A stretch of 64,000 nt of DNA from JBHJHP01 sp042219855 (GCF_042219855.1 NZ_JBHJHP010000001.1:682001-746000), one strand, 5' to 3'; positions 26,371 to 35,847 are shown, numbered from the stretch's first letter. Made by a program: numbers and translations. Notes: generated from the letters alone by a model not told the origin.

Positions 26371-28173
26371 TTGAAATCAATACGTAATATTGCTATTATT
26401 GCCCATGTTGACCATGGCAAAACCACGCTGGTAGATAAAATGTTACTGGCCGGACAATTGTTTAAGGATCACGAAAAACCGGGTGATCTGATCATGGACA
26501 GCAATGATCTGGAGCGGGAGAGGGGCATTACCATCCTATCCAAAAACGTTTCCATTCTTTATAAGGATGTAAAAATAAACATCATAGATACACCTGGTCA
26601 TGCCGATTTTGGTGGAGAGGTAGAACGTGTTCTGAACATGGCTGATGGCGTGCTTTTGCTCGTCGATGCCTTTGAGGGCCCGATGCCCCAAACACGTTTT
26701 GTTTTACAGAAGGCTCTCGGACTTGGATTGAAGCCCATTGTAGTCATCAATAAAGTAGATAAGCAGAATTGTCGTCCGGATGAGGTACACGAAGAAGTCT
26801 TTGACCTGATGTTCAATCTGGATGCATCTGAAGAACAGCTTGATTTTGTGACGGTATACGGTTCAGCTAAAAATGGATGGATGAGTGAAGACTTGAACAA
26901 TCCATCAGATAATATTGAGCCTTTGCTGGACGCTATCATTAAATATATTCCTGAACCGGAGTATAAAAAAGGAACGCCACAGATGCAGATTACTTCTCTT
27001 GATTACTCAGCATATGTGGGACGTATCGCTATCGGCAGGGTTTTCCGTGGTGAACTGGAAGAAGGACAGACCGTAGCTTTAGCTAAGAGAAACGGCTCCA
27101 TCGTCAGGACAAAAATAAAAGAGCTGAATGTCTTCAGTGGTCTGGGGCGTACACCTGTAAGAAAAGTAAGTTGCGGTGAGATATGCGCACTGGTTGGAAT
27201 AGATAATTTTGAGATTGGCGATACCATCACCGATATTGATAATCCGGATCCGCTGGATCCCATTTCAATTGATGAACCGACAATGAGTATGACCTTCACA
27301 ATCAATAACTCACCGTTTTTTGGTAAGGAAGGTAAATATGTAACTTCCCGTCATATTCATGACCGCTTGATTCTGGAACTGGACAAGAACCTGGCACTTC
27401 GTGTTGAAACATCAAACGAGGCAGATTCTTGGACGGTTTATGGCCGTGGTGTATTGCATCTATCGGTTTTAATAGAGACCATGCGACGCGAAGGTTATGA
27501 ACTACAGGTTGGTCAACCCAAAGTGATTATTAAGACCATTGCAGGTGAAAAGAACGAACCGGTTGAAGAGCTGACCGTGGATGTTCCTGAGGAATTTTCA
27601 GGAAAGGTCATTGAGCTGGTTACGCGAAAAAAAGGAGAGATGCTGGTTATGGAACGCAAGGGAGACCGCCTGCATCTTGAATTTAATATTCCGTCGCGAG
27701 GCATCATTGGATTGAGAAACCAGATACTGACTGCCACAACCGGAGAAGCCGTTATGACGCACCGGTTCATTGAATATCAACCATGGAAAGGTCCGATTGA
27801 CAAACGTTTGGCCGGTTCATTGATAGCCATGGAAACCGGGACAGCTATCGCTTATGCCCTGGATAAATTACAGGACAGAGGTAAATTCTTTGTTGCTCCT
27901 CAGACTGAAGTTTACATGGGACAGGTAGTTGGTGAGCATACCAAGGAAGGCGATGTGGTGGTTAACATTACCAAAAGTAAAAAACTGACCAACATGCGTG
28001 CCTCCGGTTCAGACGATAAGGTTAAACTGGCACCTCCGATAGTATTCAGTCTTGAAGAAGCACTGGAATACATTAAGGATGATGAATATGTGGAAGTGAC
28101 ACCAAAATCCATCCGTTTGCGTAAAATTCTGTTAAACGAACACGACCGCAAACGCGCTTCTAAAAAAGAGTAG
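26371..28173 (+). CDS. typA: Translational GTPase TypA/BipA
   Basis: TypA is a ribosome-associated GTPase of the EF-G type that helps assemble the large subunit and matters under stress and cold. The 600-residue length is standard. G-domain motifs are AHVDHGKTTLVDKM (about 11-24), RERGITI, DTPGHADFGGE (about 72-82) and NKVDK. The C-terminal domain contains the conserved RGIIGLRNQ segment. The family N-terminus begins just before IRNIAIIAHVDHGK, and no ATG is available there, so translation probably starts at TTG. The next gene, tcdA, is 7 bp downstream and likely co-transcribed. Confidence 0.95.
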   Translation: MKSIRNIAIIAHVDHGKTTLVDKMLLAGQLFKDHEKPGDLIMDSNDLERERGITILSKNVSILYKDVKINIIDTPGHADFGGEVERVLNMADGVLLLVDAFEGPMPQTRFVLQKALGLGLKPIVVINKVDKQNCRPDEVHEEVFDLMFNLDASEEQLDFVTVYGSAKNGWMSEDLNNPSDNIEPLLDAIIKYIPEPEYKKGTPQMQITSLDYSAYVGRIAIGRVFRGELEEGQTVALAKRNGSIVRTKIKELNVFSGLGRTPVRKVSCGEICALVGIDNFEIGDTITDIDNPDPLDPISIDEPTMSMTFTINNSPFFGKEGKYVTSRHIHDRLILELDKNLALRVETSNEADSWTVYGRGVLHLSVLIETMRREGYELQVGQPKVIIKTIAGEKNEPVEELTVDVPEEFSGKVIELVTRKKGEMLVMERKGDRLHLEFNIPSRGIIGLRNQILTATTGEAVMTHRFIEYQPWKGPIDKRLAGSLIAMETGTAIAYALDKLQDRGKFFVAPQTEVYMGQVVGEHTKEGDVVVNITKSKKLTNMRASGSDDKVKLAPPIVFSLEEALEYIKDDEYVEVTPKSIRLRKILLNEHDRKRASKKE

Positions 28174-28180
28174 ATCAAAA

Positions 28181-28912
28181 ATGAGTCATCTCGACTGGAC
28201 ATCCCGAACGGAACTTTTACTGGGCAGCGAAAAGCTTGATATGCTTAAAAACGCTCATGTTCTTGTGGTTGGATTAGGCGGTGTTGGGGCATATGCTGCA
28301 GAATCAGTCTGCCGGGCAGGTGTTGGTAAAATGACAATCGTGGATGGAGATGTGGTTAATCCAAGTAATCTGAACCGTCAACTCATAGCATTAAACTCTA
28401 CGATTGGCCAATCCAAATCTGACATTCTTGCAAAGCGCCTTATGGACATTAATCCGGATCTCAAACTCGATGTCCGTAATGTCTTTCTAAGAGATGAGGA
28501 AACCATTAAACTTTTGGATGCAGACCATTACGACTATATTGTAGATGCCATAGACACCCTGAGTCCGAAGGTTTATCTGTTGTATCACGCATTACAGAAA
28601 GGTTATAAGGTGGTTTCATCCATGGGTGCCGGTGGTAAAACGGACCCGACAAAAATTCAGGTTTCTGACATTTCGAAATCATCGGTTTGCAGACTGGCAA
28701 GAACGGTCAGAAAACGTCTGGGCAAAATGGGCATACGTAAAGGAATCACCGTGGTTTTCTCAACTGAAGAAGCTGCAGAGCATGCCATTATCGGAAGTAG
28801 TGAGGAACAAAACAAAAACTCAACCGTCGGAACCATTTCATATATGCCGGCTGTTTTCGGTTGTTTTGTGGCCTCCGTAGTCATTCGCGATCTGACAAAT
28901 ATGATAAAATAA
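28181..28912 (+). CDS. tcdA: tRNA threonylcarbamoyladenosine dehydratase
   Basis: TcdA (formerly CsdL/YgdL) is an E1-like enzyme that uses ATP to cyclise the N6-threonylcarbamoyladenosine at tRNA position 37. The 243-residue protein has the nucleotide-binding loop VVGLGGVGAYAAES (about 30-43), the DGDVVNPSNLNRQ region (about 54-66) and SMGAGGKTDPTKI, typical of the family. It lies 7 bp after typA and is probably in the same transcript. Confidence 0.93.
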   Translation: MSHLDWTSRTELLLGSEKLDMLKNAHVLVVGLGGVGAYAAESVCRAGVGKMTIVDGDVVNPSNLNRQLIALNSTIGQSKSDILAKRLMDINPDLKLDVRNVFLRDEETIKLLDADHYDYIVDAIDTLSPKVYLLYHALQKGYKVVSSMGAGGKTDPTKIQVSDISKSSVCRLARTVRKRLGKMGIRKGITVVFSTEEAAEHAIIGSSEEQNKNSTVGTISYMPAVFGCFVASVVIRDLTNMIK

Positions 28913-28990
28913 GGTTAAATTTATCCCAAAACAGAACTAAGGCAGGATAATTGCTGTTATGTTTGTGAATTATAAAGAGAGGACTTTAAC

Positions 28991-29230
28991 ATGTTACAGA
29001 TAGTATTAGTTTCAATAGGTTTGGTTGCCGTGGCATTTATACTGCTCGGAATAAATGTGCTGTTTAAAAAGAAAGGAAAGTTTCCGAATTATCATATCGG
29101 TGGAAACAAGGAAATGTCTAAAAGAGGTATTTACTGTGCCACAACAAACGATAAGCTGGAACGCAGATCAAACGGTCGTTTCGATTTTGCTAAACTTCAA
29201 CAGGAAGTAGATGATTCCGTGAGTTGTTAA
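28991..29230 (+). CDS. Small membrane protein of unknown function
   Basis: The 79-residue protein has one N-terminal membrane span (about 3-24), a basic stop (KKKGK), then the motif FPNYHIGGNKEMSKRGIYC and a charged tail. I associate the FPNxHIGxNKxM pattern with a short conserved Bacteroidota membrane protein family with no assigned role. A TATGTTTG box (28958-28965) may be its promoter. Confidence 0.6.
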   Translation: MLQIVLVSIGLVAVAFILLGINVLFKKKGKFPNYHIGGNKEMSKRGIYCATTNDKLERRSNGRFDFAKLQQEVDDSVSC

Positions 29231-29288
29231 TGTTTGTTAATAAGCCACTATTTTCCTGCCATCTGATTAATTGCGTGATGCAAAAAAT

Positions 29289-29296
29289 TATTTTTG
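29289..29296 (+). promoter_or_regulatory. Possible -7 box for the OmpH gene
   Basis: TATTTTTG matches the -7 consensus 26 bp before the ATG; a TTG at 29271-29273 is too close (15 bp) to be an ideal -33. Confidence 0.4.
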
Positions 29297-29321
29297 TATC
29301 TGGTCAATTAAAACGTAAATA

Positions 29322-29933
29322 ATGAAGAAATTAATTCCTATCTCAATTGCAATTCTTTTTATAGCTGTCATTATTTTATTTGTAATGCAGTGCAATGTTT
29401 CAAAGCAATGTTCAGCACCTGCAGGTAAAACGGACAGTACTAATGTCAGGACAGATGGCACGAATTTAACCATTGCTTATATTAACACAGACACATTACT
29501 GTTAAACTATCAGTTATCACGTGATTTAAATGAAGAGCTTCTTAAAAAACAGGAAGATGCCAGAACCAACCTGAACCAGGAAGCACGCGCCTTCGAACGT
29601 GAAATGCAGGATTTTCAGCGTAAACTTGAAAACAATGGTTTTCTGTCACGTGACAGAGCGGAAAGAGAGCAACAGCGTCTCATCAACCGCGAACAGGAGC
29701 TCAAGGATTTAAATGCCAAGTTATCCAATGAGCTTATGACAAAACAACAGGAAATAAGCGCGCAATTGCTGGACTCCATTACGCTGTACCTTAAAGAAAT
29801 GAATCTTGATAAGGATTATGATCTGATTCTAAGCACCACAGTCGGTGGAACAATTTTGCATGCCAAAGACGGTCTGAACATTACCGGTGAAGTGCTGGAT
29901 GCTTTAAATAAAAGGTATAAAAAGAAAAATTAA
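29322..29933 (+). CDS. OmpH/Skp family periplasmic chaperone
   Basis: The 203-residue protein starts with a hydrophobic export signal or anchor (about 5-22), then AYINTDTLLLNY, the characteristic start of the OmpH domain, followed by a long coiled-coil (about 75-150, rich in Glu, Lys, Arg and Gln). Skp-like proteins hold outer-membrane proteins soluble in the periplasm. A cysteine at residue 24 (VMQCNVS) could be lipidated, although the preceding residues are not a clean lipobox. It is followed by an intrinsic terminator. Confidence 0.82.
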   Translation: MKKLIPISIAILFIAVIILFVMQCNVSKQCSAPAGKTDSTNVRTDGTNLTIAYINTDTLLLNYQLSRDLNEELLKKQEDARTNLNQEARAFEREMQDFQRKLENNGFLSRDRAEREQQRLINREQELKDLNAKLSNELMTKQQEISAQLLDSITLYLKEMNLDKDYDLILSTTVGGTILHAKDGLNITGEVLDALNKRYKKKN

Positions 29934-29954
29934 AACAGATAAAATATTATTTTT

Positions 29955-29972
29955 AAGGGCTGCAAAGCCCTT
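29955..29972 (+). terminator. Intrinsic terminator after the OmpH gene
   Basis: AAGGGCT (29955-29961) and AGCCCTT (29966-29972) pair around a GCAA loop, followed by T residues that run up to the ATG of the next gene. Confidence 0.8.
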
Positions 29973-29977
29973 TTTTT

Positions 29978-31225
29978 ATGCACATATACGAACAGTATCT
30001 TAGCAAACATCAAATTCCGGGACAGCTGTTAACCGAATGGCAAAAAAACGTATCCATTGTCATCGTTATACCGTGTTACAATGAACCGGATATTAAAAAT
30101 ACATTACTATCGCTAAAAAACTGCGAAACCCCGAAAACCCATATTGAAGTTATTGTTCTGATTAATTCAGGGGAGTTATCACAGGAAAACATTATACTTC
30201 AAAACAGGAATACATACAATATGATCCTGTCTGAATTTCCCTTTACCCCGGAGGCCAACCTCAATTTCAGACCTTGGATTGTTGAAGGAATCCGCAAGAA
30301 ACATACCGGTGCCGGATACGCAAGAAAACTGGGAATGGATTTGGCTGTGTCACTGTTCAATGGCTCAGGCAATGAAAACGGCCTCATTGTTTCACTGGAT
30401 GCCGATACCCTGGTTGAATCCAACTATCTTCAGGAACTCTTCACGGTTTACAGTAATTCAGAAATAAGGGGTGGAACCATTCATTTTGAACATCCGGTTA
30501 CCGATTCCACAGCGCCTGAAAACATGGCCATACTGCTTTATGAACTCCATTTGCGTTATTATCATAATGCACTCAGACAAATCGGTTTTCCTTACTACTA
30601 CTACACCATAGGATCTGCTTTCTATATTCGGGCGATGGAATATGCAAAACATGGTGGAATGAACCGGAGACAGGGAGGGGAGGACTTTTATTTTCTGCAT
30701 AAGGTACTCCCGCATATTACAAACAGAACCATCACAACGACCAAAGTTATGCCTTCGTCCAGAATTTCTGACAGGGTACCATTTGGTACGGGCCCCAGGA
30801 TCAGACAATACCTTGAAACCGGTGAGATGCTGACATATTCCCATGAGGCCTTCCATTCACTTCAGGTGTTTTTCAGTTTAAAAGAGAAGCTGTTTAGAGC
30901 ACGTATAGAACAGCTGCAGCAGTTGATGTATTCGGTTCCCGAACCACTACGGTCCTTTTTATCAGCGATTGATTCAGAGAAAAAAATGATGGATCTTAAA
31001 CAAAATACGGCCAATATTCAAACATTTACAAAGCGCTTTTTTGATTTGTTTAATGCTTTTTTCATTGTGAAGTACCTGAATGAGACGCATTTGCAATGTT
31101 TTGAGATGAAAAGTGTCTGGCCTGAGGCTGCCGGATTTTTTAAAATGCATTATAACATTCATTCGGATTCTCCATATGATTTACTGTGTCAAATCAGGCT
31201 TAACGATATAAAAACAAGTAAATAA
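29978..31225 (+). CDS. Glycosyltransferase family 2 protein
   Basis: The 415-residue protein has a GT-A fold: IVIVIPCYNEPDIKNTLLSL (about 26-45) and the metal-binding motif SLDADTLVESNYL near 130-142, then EDFYFLHKV around 235. There is no membrane span, so it is cytosolic or peripherally bound. The acceptor is unknown; the neighbours (lipocalin, APP1-like, diacylglycerol kinase) hint at lipid or envelope metabolism but this is weak. Its ATG follows the U-tract of the OmpH terminator by one base, with no promoter visible, so its expression may depend on readthrough. Confidence 0.82.
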   Translation: MHIYEQYLSKHQIPGQLLTEWQKNVSIVIVIPCYNEPDIKNTLLSLKNCETPKTHIEVIVLINSGELSQENIILQNRNTYNMILSEFPFTPEANLNFRPWIVEGIRKKHTGAGYARKLGMDLAVSLFNGSGNENGLIVSLDADTLVESNYLQELFTVYSNSEIRGGTIHFEHPVTDSTAPENMAILLYELHLRYYHNALRQIGFPYYYYTIGSAFYIRAMEYAKHGGMNRRQGGEDFYFLHKVLPHITNRTITTTKVMPSSRISDRVPFGTGPRIRQYLETGEMLTYSHEAFHSLQVFFSLKEKLFRARIEQLQQLMYSVPEPLRSFLSAIDSEKKMMDLKQNTANIQTFTKRFFDLFNAFFIVKYLNETHLQCFEMKSVWPEAAGFFKMHYNIHSDSPYDLLCQIRLNDIKTSK

Positions 31226-31281
31226 TAAACTCATCCCGTATTAGTTTGTTTTTAGATTAACTGACAATCAAACTAAACAGT

Positions 31282-31803
31282 ATGAGATATCTGACATTAA
31301 TTATCATAATCATGTTATTCGGGTGTAAAACACAAAAACTGCAACTGGAAACAGTAAATCAACTGGATCTGAAAAAGTACACAGGTACCTGGTATGAAAT
31401 TGCACGATTACCGAATTCATTTGAAAAAGGCTTAAAATGTACCACTGCGAATTACAGTATTAATGATGATGGAAGTATAAAGGTTGTGAACAAAGGTCAT
31501 AAGACGGACGAACCGGATAAGGTAAAACAATCAACCGGCAAGGCGCTGGTACCTGATAAAGCTGAGCCGGGTAAGCTGAAGGTATCCTTTCAGTGGCCTT
31601 TTTATGGTAAATACTGGGTTTTAAAGCTGGACCCTGAGTATAAACATGTACTGGTAGGCACACCTTCAGGCAAATATTTGTGGTTGTTAAGCAGAAATCC
31701 GGATATGGATGACCGCGAAATGCTCGAATATGTTGAATATGCCAAGAGCAAAGGATTCAATATTCAAAACCTGATTTATGTGGCGCAGGATTGTAATCCG
31801 TAA
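31282..31803 (+). CDS. Lipocalin family lipoprotein (Blc-like)
   Basis: The 173-residue protein has a short lipoprotein signal (IIIMLFGCKT, lipidated Cys about 15) and the lipocalin motif YTGTWYEIARLPNSFEKG (about 34-51), then the second conserved stretch WVLKLDPEYKHVLVGTPSGKYLWLLSR split over two strands. Bacterial lipocalins of this type (Blc) are outer-membrane lipoproteins that bind lysophospholipids or fatty acids. The next gene is convergent, 8 bp away. Confidence 0.9.
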   Translation: MRYLTLIIIIMLFGCKTQKLQLETVNQLDLKKYTGTWYEIARLPNSFEKGLKCTTANYSINDDGSIKVVNKGHKTDEPDKVKQSTGKALVPDKAEPGKLKVSFQWPFYGKYWVLKLDPEYKHVLVGTPSGKYLWLLSRNPDMDDREMLEYVEYAKSKGFNIQNLIYVAQDCNP

Positions 31804-31811
31804 AAACAACG

Positions 31812-32945
31812 TCAGATTAAAGTTTCCATCTGTTGCAGCTCGTTTAATTCCTTTGATTTCTCCGGGATCAGGCCGAGCTTAGCCGCATGTTGTGCTGCAT
31901 CCTGGGTATCAGTTATAAACAGAACCGGAATATCTAATTTCCCCATTCGTTTTTCAAGCCTCTTTTCGTCACGATCCTTCTTCCTGATCAGCCTTATATA
32001 AACAGCTTTAATTCTATGGGTATATTCTGTTGCAATCCGGGCATAGATCTCAGGATCTTTTTGACCACTGTCCCCAATGAGAACAAAGGGCAGGTCAGGA
32101 TATGTTTCAAGAATGGTTGTAATTTTTTTATACTTATGTTGATGTTCCTGTTTTTCTTTTTTACGCAACTTCAAAAGGCCTGATTTCAATTCCTTTAGCA
32201 GAAAAACACCTTTAGGAAAATCATGATATGTGCAAAAGTCGTCCAGCAGATCATACAGGTTCCATTCACTGCTTGAGACATAAAATACCGGATTTTGATT
32301 ATCCCCATTGACACCTTTGTGCAAAGCCCTGTAAAAAGCTGCAGCGCCGGGTAACGGTGTTCTGGTACGTGAATTTTGCAGCAACATCAAACGTAATTTC
32401 CGCAAAATGTGTGTTGAATGGCTGACGATGATCGTATCATCCACATCAGAGATAATTCCGTAATCACTGTCCCTGCCTGGGAAAAGCACCTCGCATGATG
32501 CTTTTAAATCGTTTTTAATATCTGATAATGATGAACTTAAAACAATGTCAAATTGCTCCCATCTTGTTCTGTTTTCCGAAGATGTTGTTGTGTTCAGTGG
32601 AATATTCAGTTTATAAATTCCATTATCTGATGTGATTGTATTATATGATTTCTGCCTGCTTTTAACAATCACCTCAGCACCCGGAACTTCGTCACTGGTG
32701 TAACGTTTAATCATGGATAAAATGTTGTCTAAAACGGTATGGGTTTCGTCCGGTTTTAAAAGTCCGTTATCTTCGGTTACATAACCTGTAACAGTAGCTT
32801 CGAACTGATTTCCGTAACCTCTGAAAGTAACTAATTTAGGTATCCCCGGCCATCCAAAGATATATTTAATCACCAGCCAGATACTCCTGAAACTGTTTCT
32901 GGTGTGTTTTTTTAAACTGTGAAATTTCTTAACGATCCTAAGCAT
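31812..32945 (-). CDS. APP1-like phosphatidate phosphatase domain protein (DUF2183)
   Basis: The 377-residue protein contains the HAD-type motif YGIISDVDDTIIVSHST (about 167-183; DxDxT) and a downstream PFVLIGDSGQKDPEIY (about 285-300), the two signatures of the APP1 catalytic domain found in fungal phosphatidate phosphatase App1. The N-terminal 160 residues form a beta-rich region of unknown role. It is likely to remove phosphate from phosphatidate or a related lipid. It is divergent from a diacylglycerol kinase gene with 47 bp between the starts, which fits opposing steps on the same lipid pool. Confidence 0.82.
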   Translation of the reverse strand: MLRIVKKFHSLKKHTRNSFRSIWLVIKYIFGWPGIPKLVTFRGYGNQFEATVTGYVTEDNGLLKPDETHTVLDNILSMIKRYTSDEVPGAEVIVKSRQKSYNTITSDNGIYKLNIPLNTTTSSENRTRWEQFDIVLSSSLSDIKNDLKASCEVLFPGRDSDYGIISDVDDTIIVSHSTHILRKLRLMLLQNSRTRTPLPGAAAFYRALHKGVNGDNQNPVFYVSSSEWNLYDLLDDFCTYHDFPKGVFLLKELKSGLLKLRKKEKQEHQHKYKKITTILETYPDLPFVLIGDSGQKDPEIYARIATEYTHRIKAVYIRLIRKKDRDEKRLEKRMGKLDIPVLFITDTQDAAQHAAKLGLIPEKSKELNELQQMETLI

Positions 32946-32992
32946 TTAATCTGGCACGAGTTTTATACATATTAATAATAAATGCAGAGCTT

Positions 32993-33907
32993 ATGCCAAA
33001 GAATAATGACACGGATCATTCAACCATACTTTTTGTCATCAATCCGGTATCGGGTGATACGGACAAGGCAGAACTGGAAGAGAGAATTGAACGACTTTCC
33101 GTAGCAAAAAACATAAAATGTGACCTTTTTTATACCACAGGTAAAGACGATGAAGAACGGTTGAAAGAGAGACTTAAAACCTGTAATCCTGATAAAGTAG
33201 TTTCAGTAGGCGGGGATGGAACCTGTAATCTGACAGCCCGTGTATTGCTACACTCAGATATTCAGCTGGGAATTATTCCGCTTGGTTCAGCCAACGGACT
33301 GGCAAAGGAACTGGAACTGCCGGTTGACCTGGATGAAAGTCTGGATATTGTGACAGGAAACCAGATTAAAACGATTGATGTTTTGAAAATCAATAACCAT
33401 ATATCGCTTCATCTCAGCGATATCGGTGTTAATGCTGAAGTTGTAAATCGCTTTGAAAAAGATAATGTCAGGGGGCTTGCGGGTTATGCACGGCACTTCT
33501 TCCTGGAACTGTTCAGAGCAAAACCTCATCACTTTTTAATCGAATCCGGTGATAAAAAAATAAACAGAAAAGCCTATATGGTTGCCATAGCCAATGCATC
33601 AAAATACGGAACCGGGGCCGTAATAAATCCAAAGGGAAAACTGGATGATGGTTGGTTTGAAGTTATTTTAATCCGGCCCTATAAATTAGTGCATCTTTTA
33701 CAGATGATTATTCCGTTTTTCACCCACGAACTGGACCAGTTGGATTATGTGGAAATATACTCCTTTAAGAAAGCAACCATATCCAATAAAAATAAGCGTG
33801 TTCTGCAAATAGATGGGGAAATTATTGGACAACAGGAAAAGGTAAACGTGGAAATTCTTCCCCAATGCATCAAAGTTCTGATACCCGAAAATAAAAAAGC
33901 GCAGTAA
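32993..33907 (+). CDS. Diacylglycerol kinase family lipid kinase
   Basis: The 304-residue protein has the DAGK catalytic signature: FVINPVSGDTDKAELE (about 14-29), VSVGGDGTCNLTARVL (about 69-84; ATP-binding GGDGT) and GIIPLGSANGLAKELEL (about 93-109). It resembles DgkB/YegS, which phosphorylate diacylglycerol or related lipids with ATP. The usual product is phosphatidate, the substrate expected for the divergent APP1-like protein. The stop codon lies inside a terminator hairpin. Confidence 0.88.
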   Translation: MPKNNDTDHSTILFVINPVSGDTDKAELEERIERLSVAKNIKCDLFYTTGKDDEERLKERLKTCNPDKVVSVGGDGTCNLTARVLLHSDIQLGIIPLGSANGLAKELELPVDLDESLDIVTGNQIKTIDVLKINNHISLHLSDIGVNAEVVNRFEKDNVRGLAGYARHFFLELFRAKPHHFLIESGDKKINRKAYMVAIANASKYGTGAVINPKGKLDDGWFEVILIRPYKLVHLLQMIIPFFTHELDQLDYVEIYSFKKATISNKNKRVLQIDGEIIGQQEKVNVEILPQCIKVLIPENKKAQ

Positions 33908-33920
33908 AAACCGCGCTTTT
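33895..33920. terminator. Terminator overlapping the dgk stop codon
   Basis: AAAAGCGC (33895-33902) pairs with GCGCTTTT (33913-33920); the loop contains the stop codon of the kinase gene. It can also act on the convergent lipoprotein gene. Confidence 0.65.
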
Positions 33921-33930
33921 GAATCTTTAT

Positions 33931-34668
33931 TTATTGTAGTGCCGGATTACATTCAGAATATGAAGCAAAACGCCGCAGGATATTAACCAGTCCGGTTAAC
34001 TGTTCCGGCTCATTCATATATTCGAACTTAATCTTTTTATAAAAATAATTATCCTCAATGCTTATCCACTCAGTACCACCATCAGCACAATCAGGACAAC
34101 CATACACTGATTCCATGTAATAGAACAGTGGTTTACTGACATAATCAAGAACCTTATTTGTGCTGTCAGCAGGAATACGCATGGAACAATCAATATCCGG
34201 CAGTGTATCGGTATTAAGACTTTCATACAAAAAATCGAGCTGACCACGGGTAAGGGTCATTGTTGAAGAACAATAACCTAAACACTCGCCAAACGAAGTG
34301 CCGTACTTAACTTTCATGTTTTGTTGTGAGCGTTCAGCTGTTTGCAGGTGTAAAACTTTTATCCTGACAGATTTAATCTCATCTGAAGTTGTGTCAGTAT
34401 ATTCAAAATCCTCAAATTCATCATAAGTGGTACCTGTGAAAATAATCTGTAAACCATCTTTTTTCAGGCTGTCCGGAAAGACATCCGGTTTAAGAAAAAT
34501 ATTGTAGTTCAGACTTTGTATAAGGTATTGGGATGAATCTCCTTTTGGAAAATCGTATACTGCTCCCGGACTGTCTATAAAATTAAATGTTGTGTAATTA
34601 TCACCCTCCTTCAAACACGATGTTAAACCGACTAAAACGATCGCCAATGAAATAATTATCCTTCTCAT
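33931..34668 (-). CDS. Lipoprotein of unknown function
   Basis: I recognise no family. The protein of 245 residues starts MRRIIISLAIVLVGLTSC, a lipoprotein signal with Cys18 as lipid site, which is why I chose this ATG over one 54 bp upstream. The mature part is beta-rich and acidic with four cysteines in two pairs (CLGYC and CPDCADGG), perhaps disulfides or a metal site. It converges with the diacylglycerol kinase gene and diverges from fabI. Confidence 0.65.
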   Translation of the reverse strand: MRRIIISLAIVLVGLTSCLKEGDNYTTFNFIDSPGAVYDFPKGDSSQYLIQSLNYNIFLKPDVFPDSLKKDGLQIIFTGTTYDEFEDFEYTDTTSDEIKSVRIKVLHLQTAERSQQNMKVKYGTSFGECLGYCSSTMTLTRGQLDFLYESLNTDTLPDIDCSMRIPADSTNKVLDYVSKPLFYYMESVYGCPDCADGGTEWISIEDNYFYKKIKFEYMNEPEQLTGLVNILRRFASYSECNPALQ

Positions 34669-34923
34669 ATGTTTTTCTGTTAAAGATTTTAAATATACAG
34701 TTTTCGTTGCATGATCCTTCACAGGAATGCCAAATTTTAACGCTTTATTTCAAAACAGGAGAAAAGTTTTCATTTATTAGTAAACCCGGTAAAAAGAATA
34801 AAACCCTACTTATTTCGTGTAAAAACCTGTTATTTAATTCGTTTTAGAACTTTTTTAATGTAAGCCGTGTTTATAGTGTGATAAATTATACTGCACAAAC
34901 AGTTCACTTTTTATCAAAGTGAC

Positions 34924-34931
34924 TACTTTTG
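34924..34931 (+). promoter_or_regulatory. Possible -7 box for fabI
   Basis: TACTTTTG matches the -7 consensus 26 bp before the fabI ATG; no TTTG is seen at the correct distance. The gap from 34669 holds nothing else recognisable. Confidence 0.5.
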
Positions 34932-34956
34932 TGCCCGTAATCTTTAAAACTTTAAT

Positions 34957-35802
34957 ATGGCTTATAATTTACTTAAAGGAAAAAGAGGAATTATTTTCGG
35001 TGCGTTGAATGATATGTCGATAGCGTGGAAAGTTGCTGAACAAGCAGTTGAAGAAGGGGCAACGGTAACACTGACCAACACACCCATGGCAGTACGAATG
35101 GGTGAGGTTAACGAACTCGCTAAAAAGCTGAACACAGAAGTTATTCCCGCCAATGCAACAGAAGTGGAAGATCTTGAACTGGTATTCGACCGCTCCATGG
35201 AAGTTTTAGGTGGTAAAATTGATTTTGTTTTACACTCCATCGGGATGTCTCCCAACGTGCGTAAAAAGAGACCTTACGATGACCTTAACTATGCCTATCT
35301 GTCGCAGACCCTTGATGTATCTGCAATCTCATTTCATAAAATGATACAGGTTGCTAAAAAGAAAAAAGCAATAAATACCTGGGGATCAATTGTAGCATTA
35401 TCTTATGTAGCAGCACAGAGAACCCTGTATGGTTATAACGACATGGCCGATGCTAAATCGTTGCTGGAAAGTATTGCTCGCAGCTTCGGTTATATATACG
35501 GCCGCGAAAATAATGTCCGGATCAATACCATCTCTCAGTCGCCGACCATAACAACAGCAGGACAGGGAGTTAAAGGTATTGATAAATTACTGGACTTCTC
35601 CGAACGCATGTCACCACTTGGAAATGCAACAGCAGAAGAATGTGCCAACTATTGCGTGGTTATGTTCAGTGACCTGACTAAAAAAGTGACCATGCAGAAT
35701 CTTTATCATGATGGTGGATTTTCAAGCATGGGTATGAGCCTGCGTGCAATGACACAATATGAAAAGAGTTTTGACCTGGATGAGAACGTGTCTTACGGAT
35801 AA
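34957..35802 (+). CDS. fabI: Enoyl-[acyl-carrier-protein] reductase (NADH)
   Basis: FabI reduces the enoyl-ACP double bond in each elongation round of fatty acid synthesis. The 281-residue short-chain dehydrogenase-like protein has GKRGIIFGALNDMSIAW (about 8-24), the catalytic region with Y-x6-K in YNDMADAKSLLES, and SPTITTAGQGVKG in the substrate loop. The length and motifs are standard. A terminator follows. Confidence 0.95.
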   Translation: MAYNLLKGKRGIIFGALNDMSIAWKVAEQAVEEGATVTLTNTPMAVRMGEVNELAKKLNTEVIPANATEVEDLELVFDRSMEVLGGKIDFVLHSIGMSPNVRKKRPYDDLNYAYLSQTLDVSAISFHKMIQVAKKKKAINTWGSIVALSYVAAQRTLYGYNDMADAKSLLESIARSFGYIYGRENNVRINTISQSPTITTAGQGVKGIDKLLDFSERMSPLGNATAEECANYCVVMFSDLTKKVTMQNLYHDGGFSSMGMSLRAMTQYEKSFDLDENVSYG

Positions 35803-35821
35803 AAACATATGATGAATTTAT

Positions 35822-35847
35822 AAGGCTTTTCGGATTCGGAAAGCCTT
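35822..35847 (+). terminator. Intrinsic terminator after fabI
   Basis: AAGGCTTT (35822-35829) pairs with AAAGCCTT (35840-35847) and is followed by T8. Confidence 0.8.
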
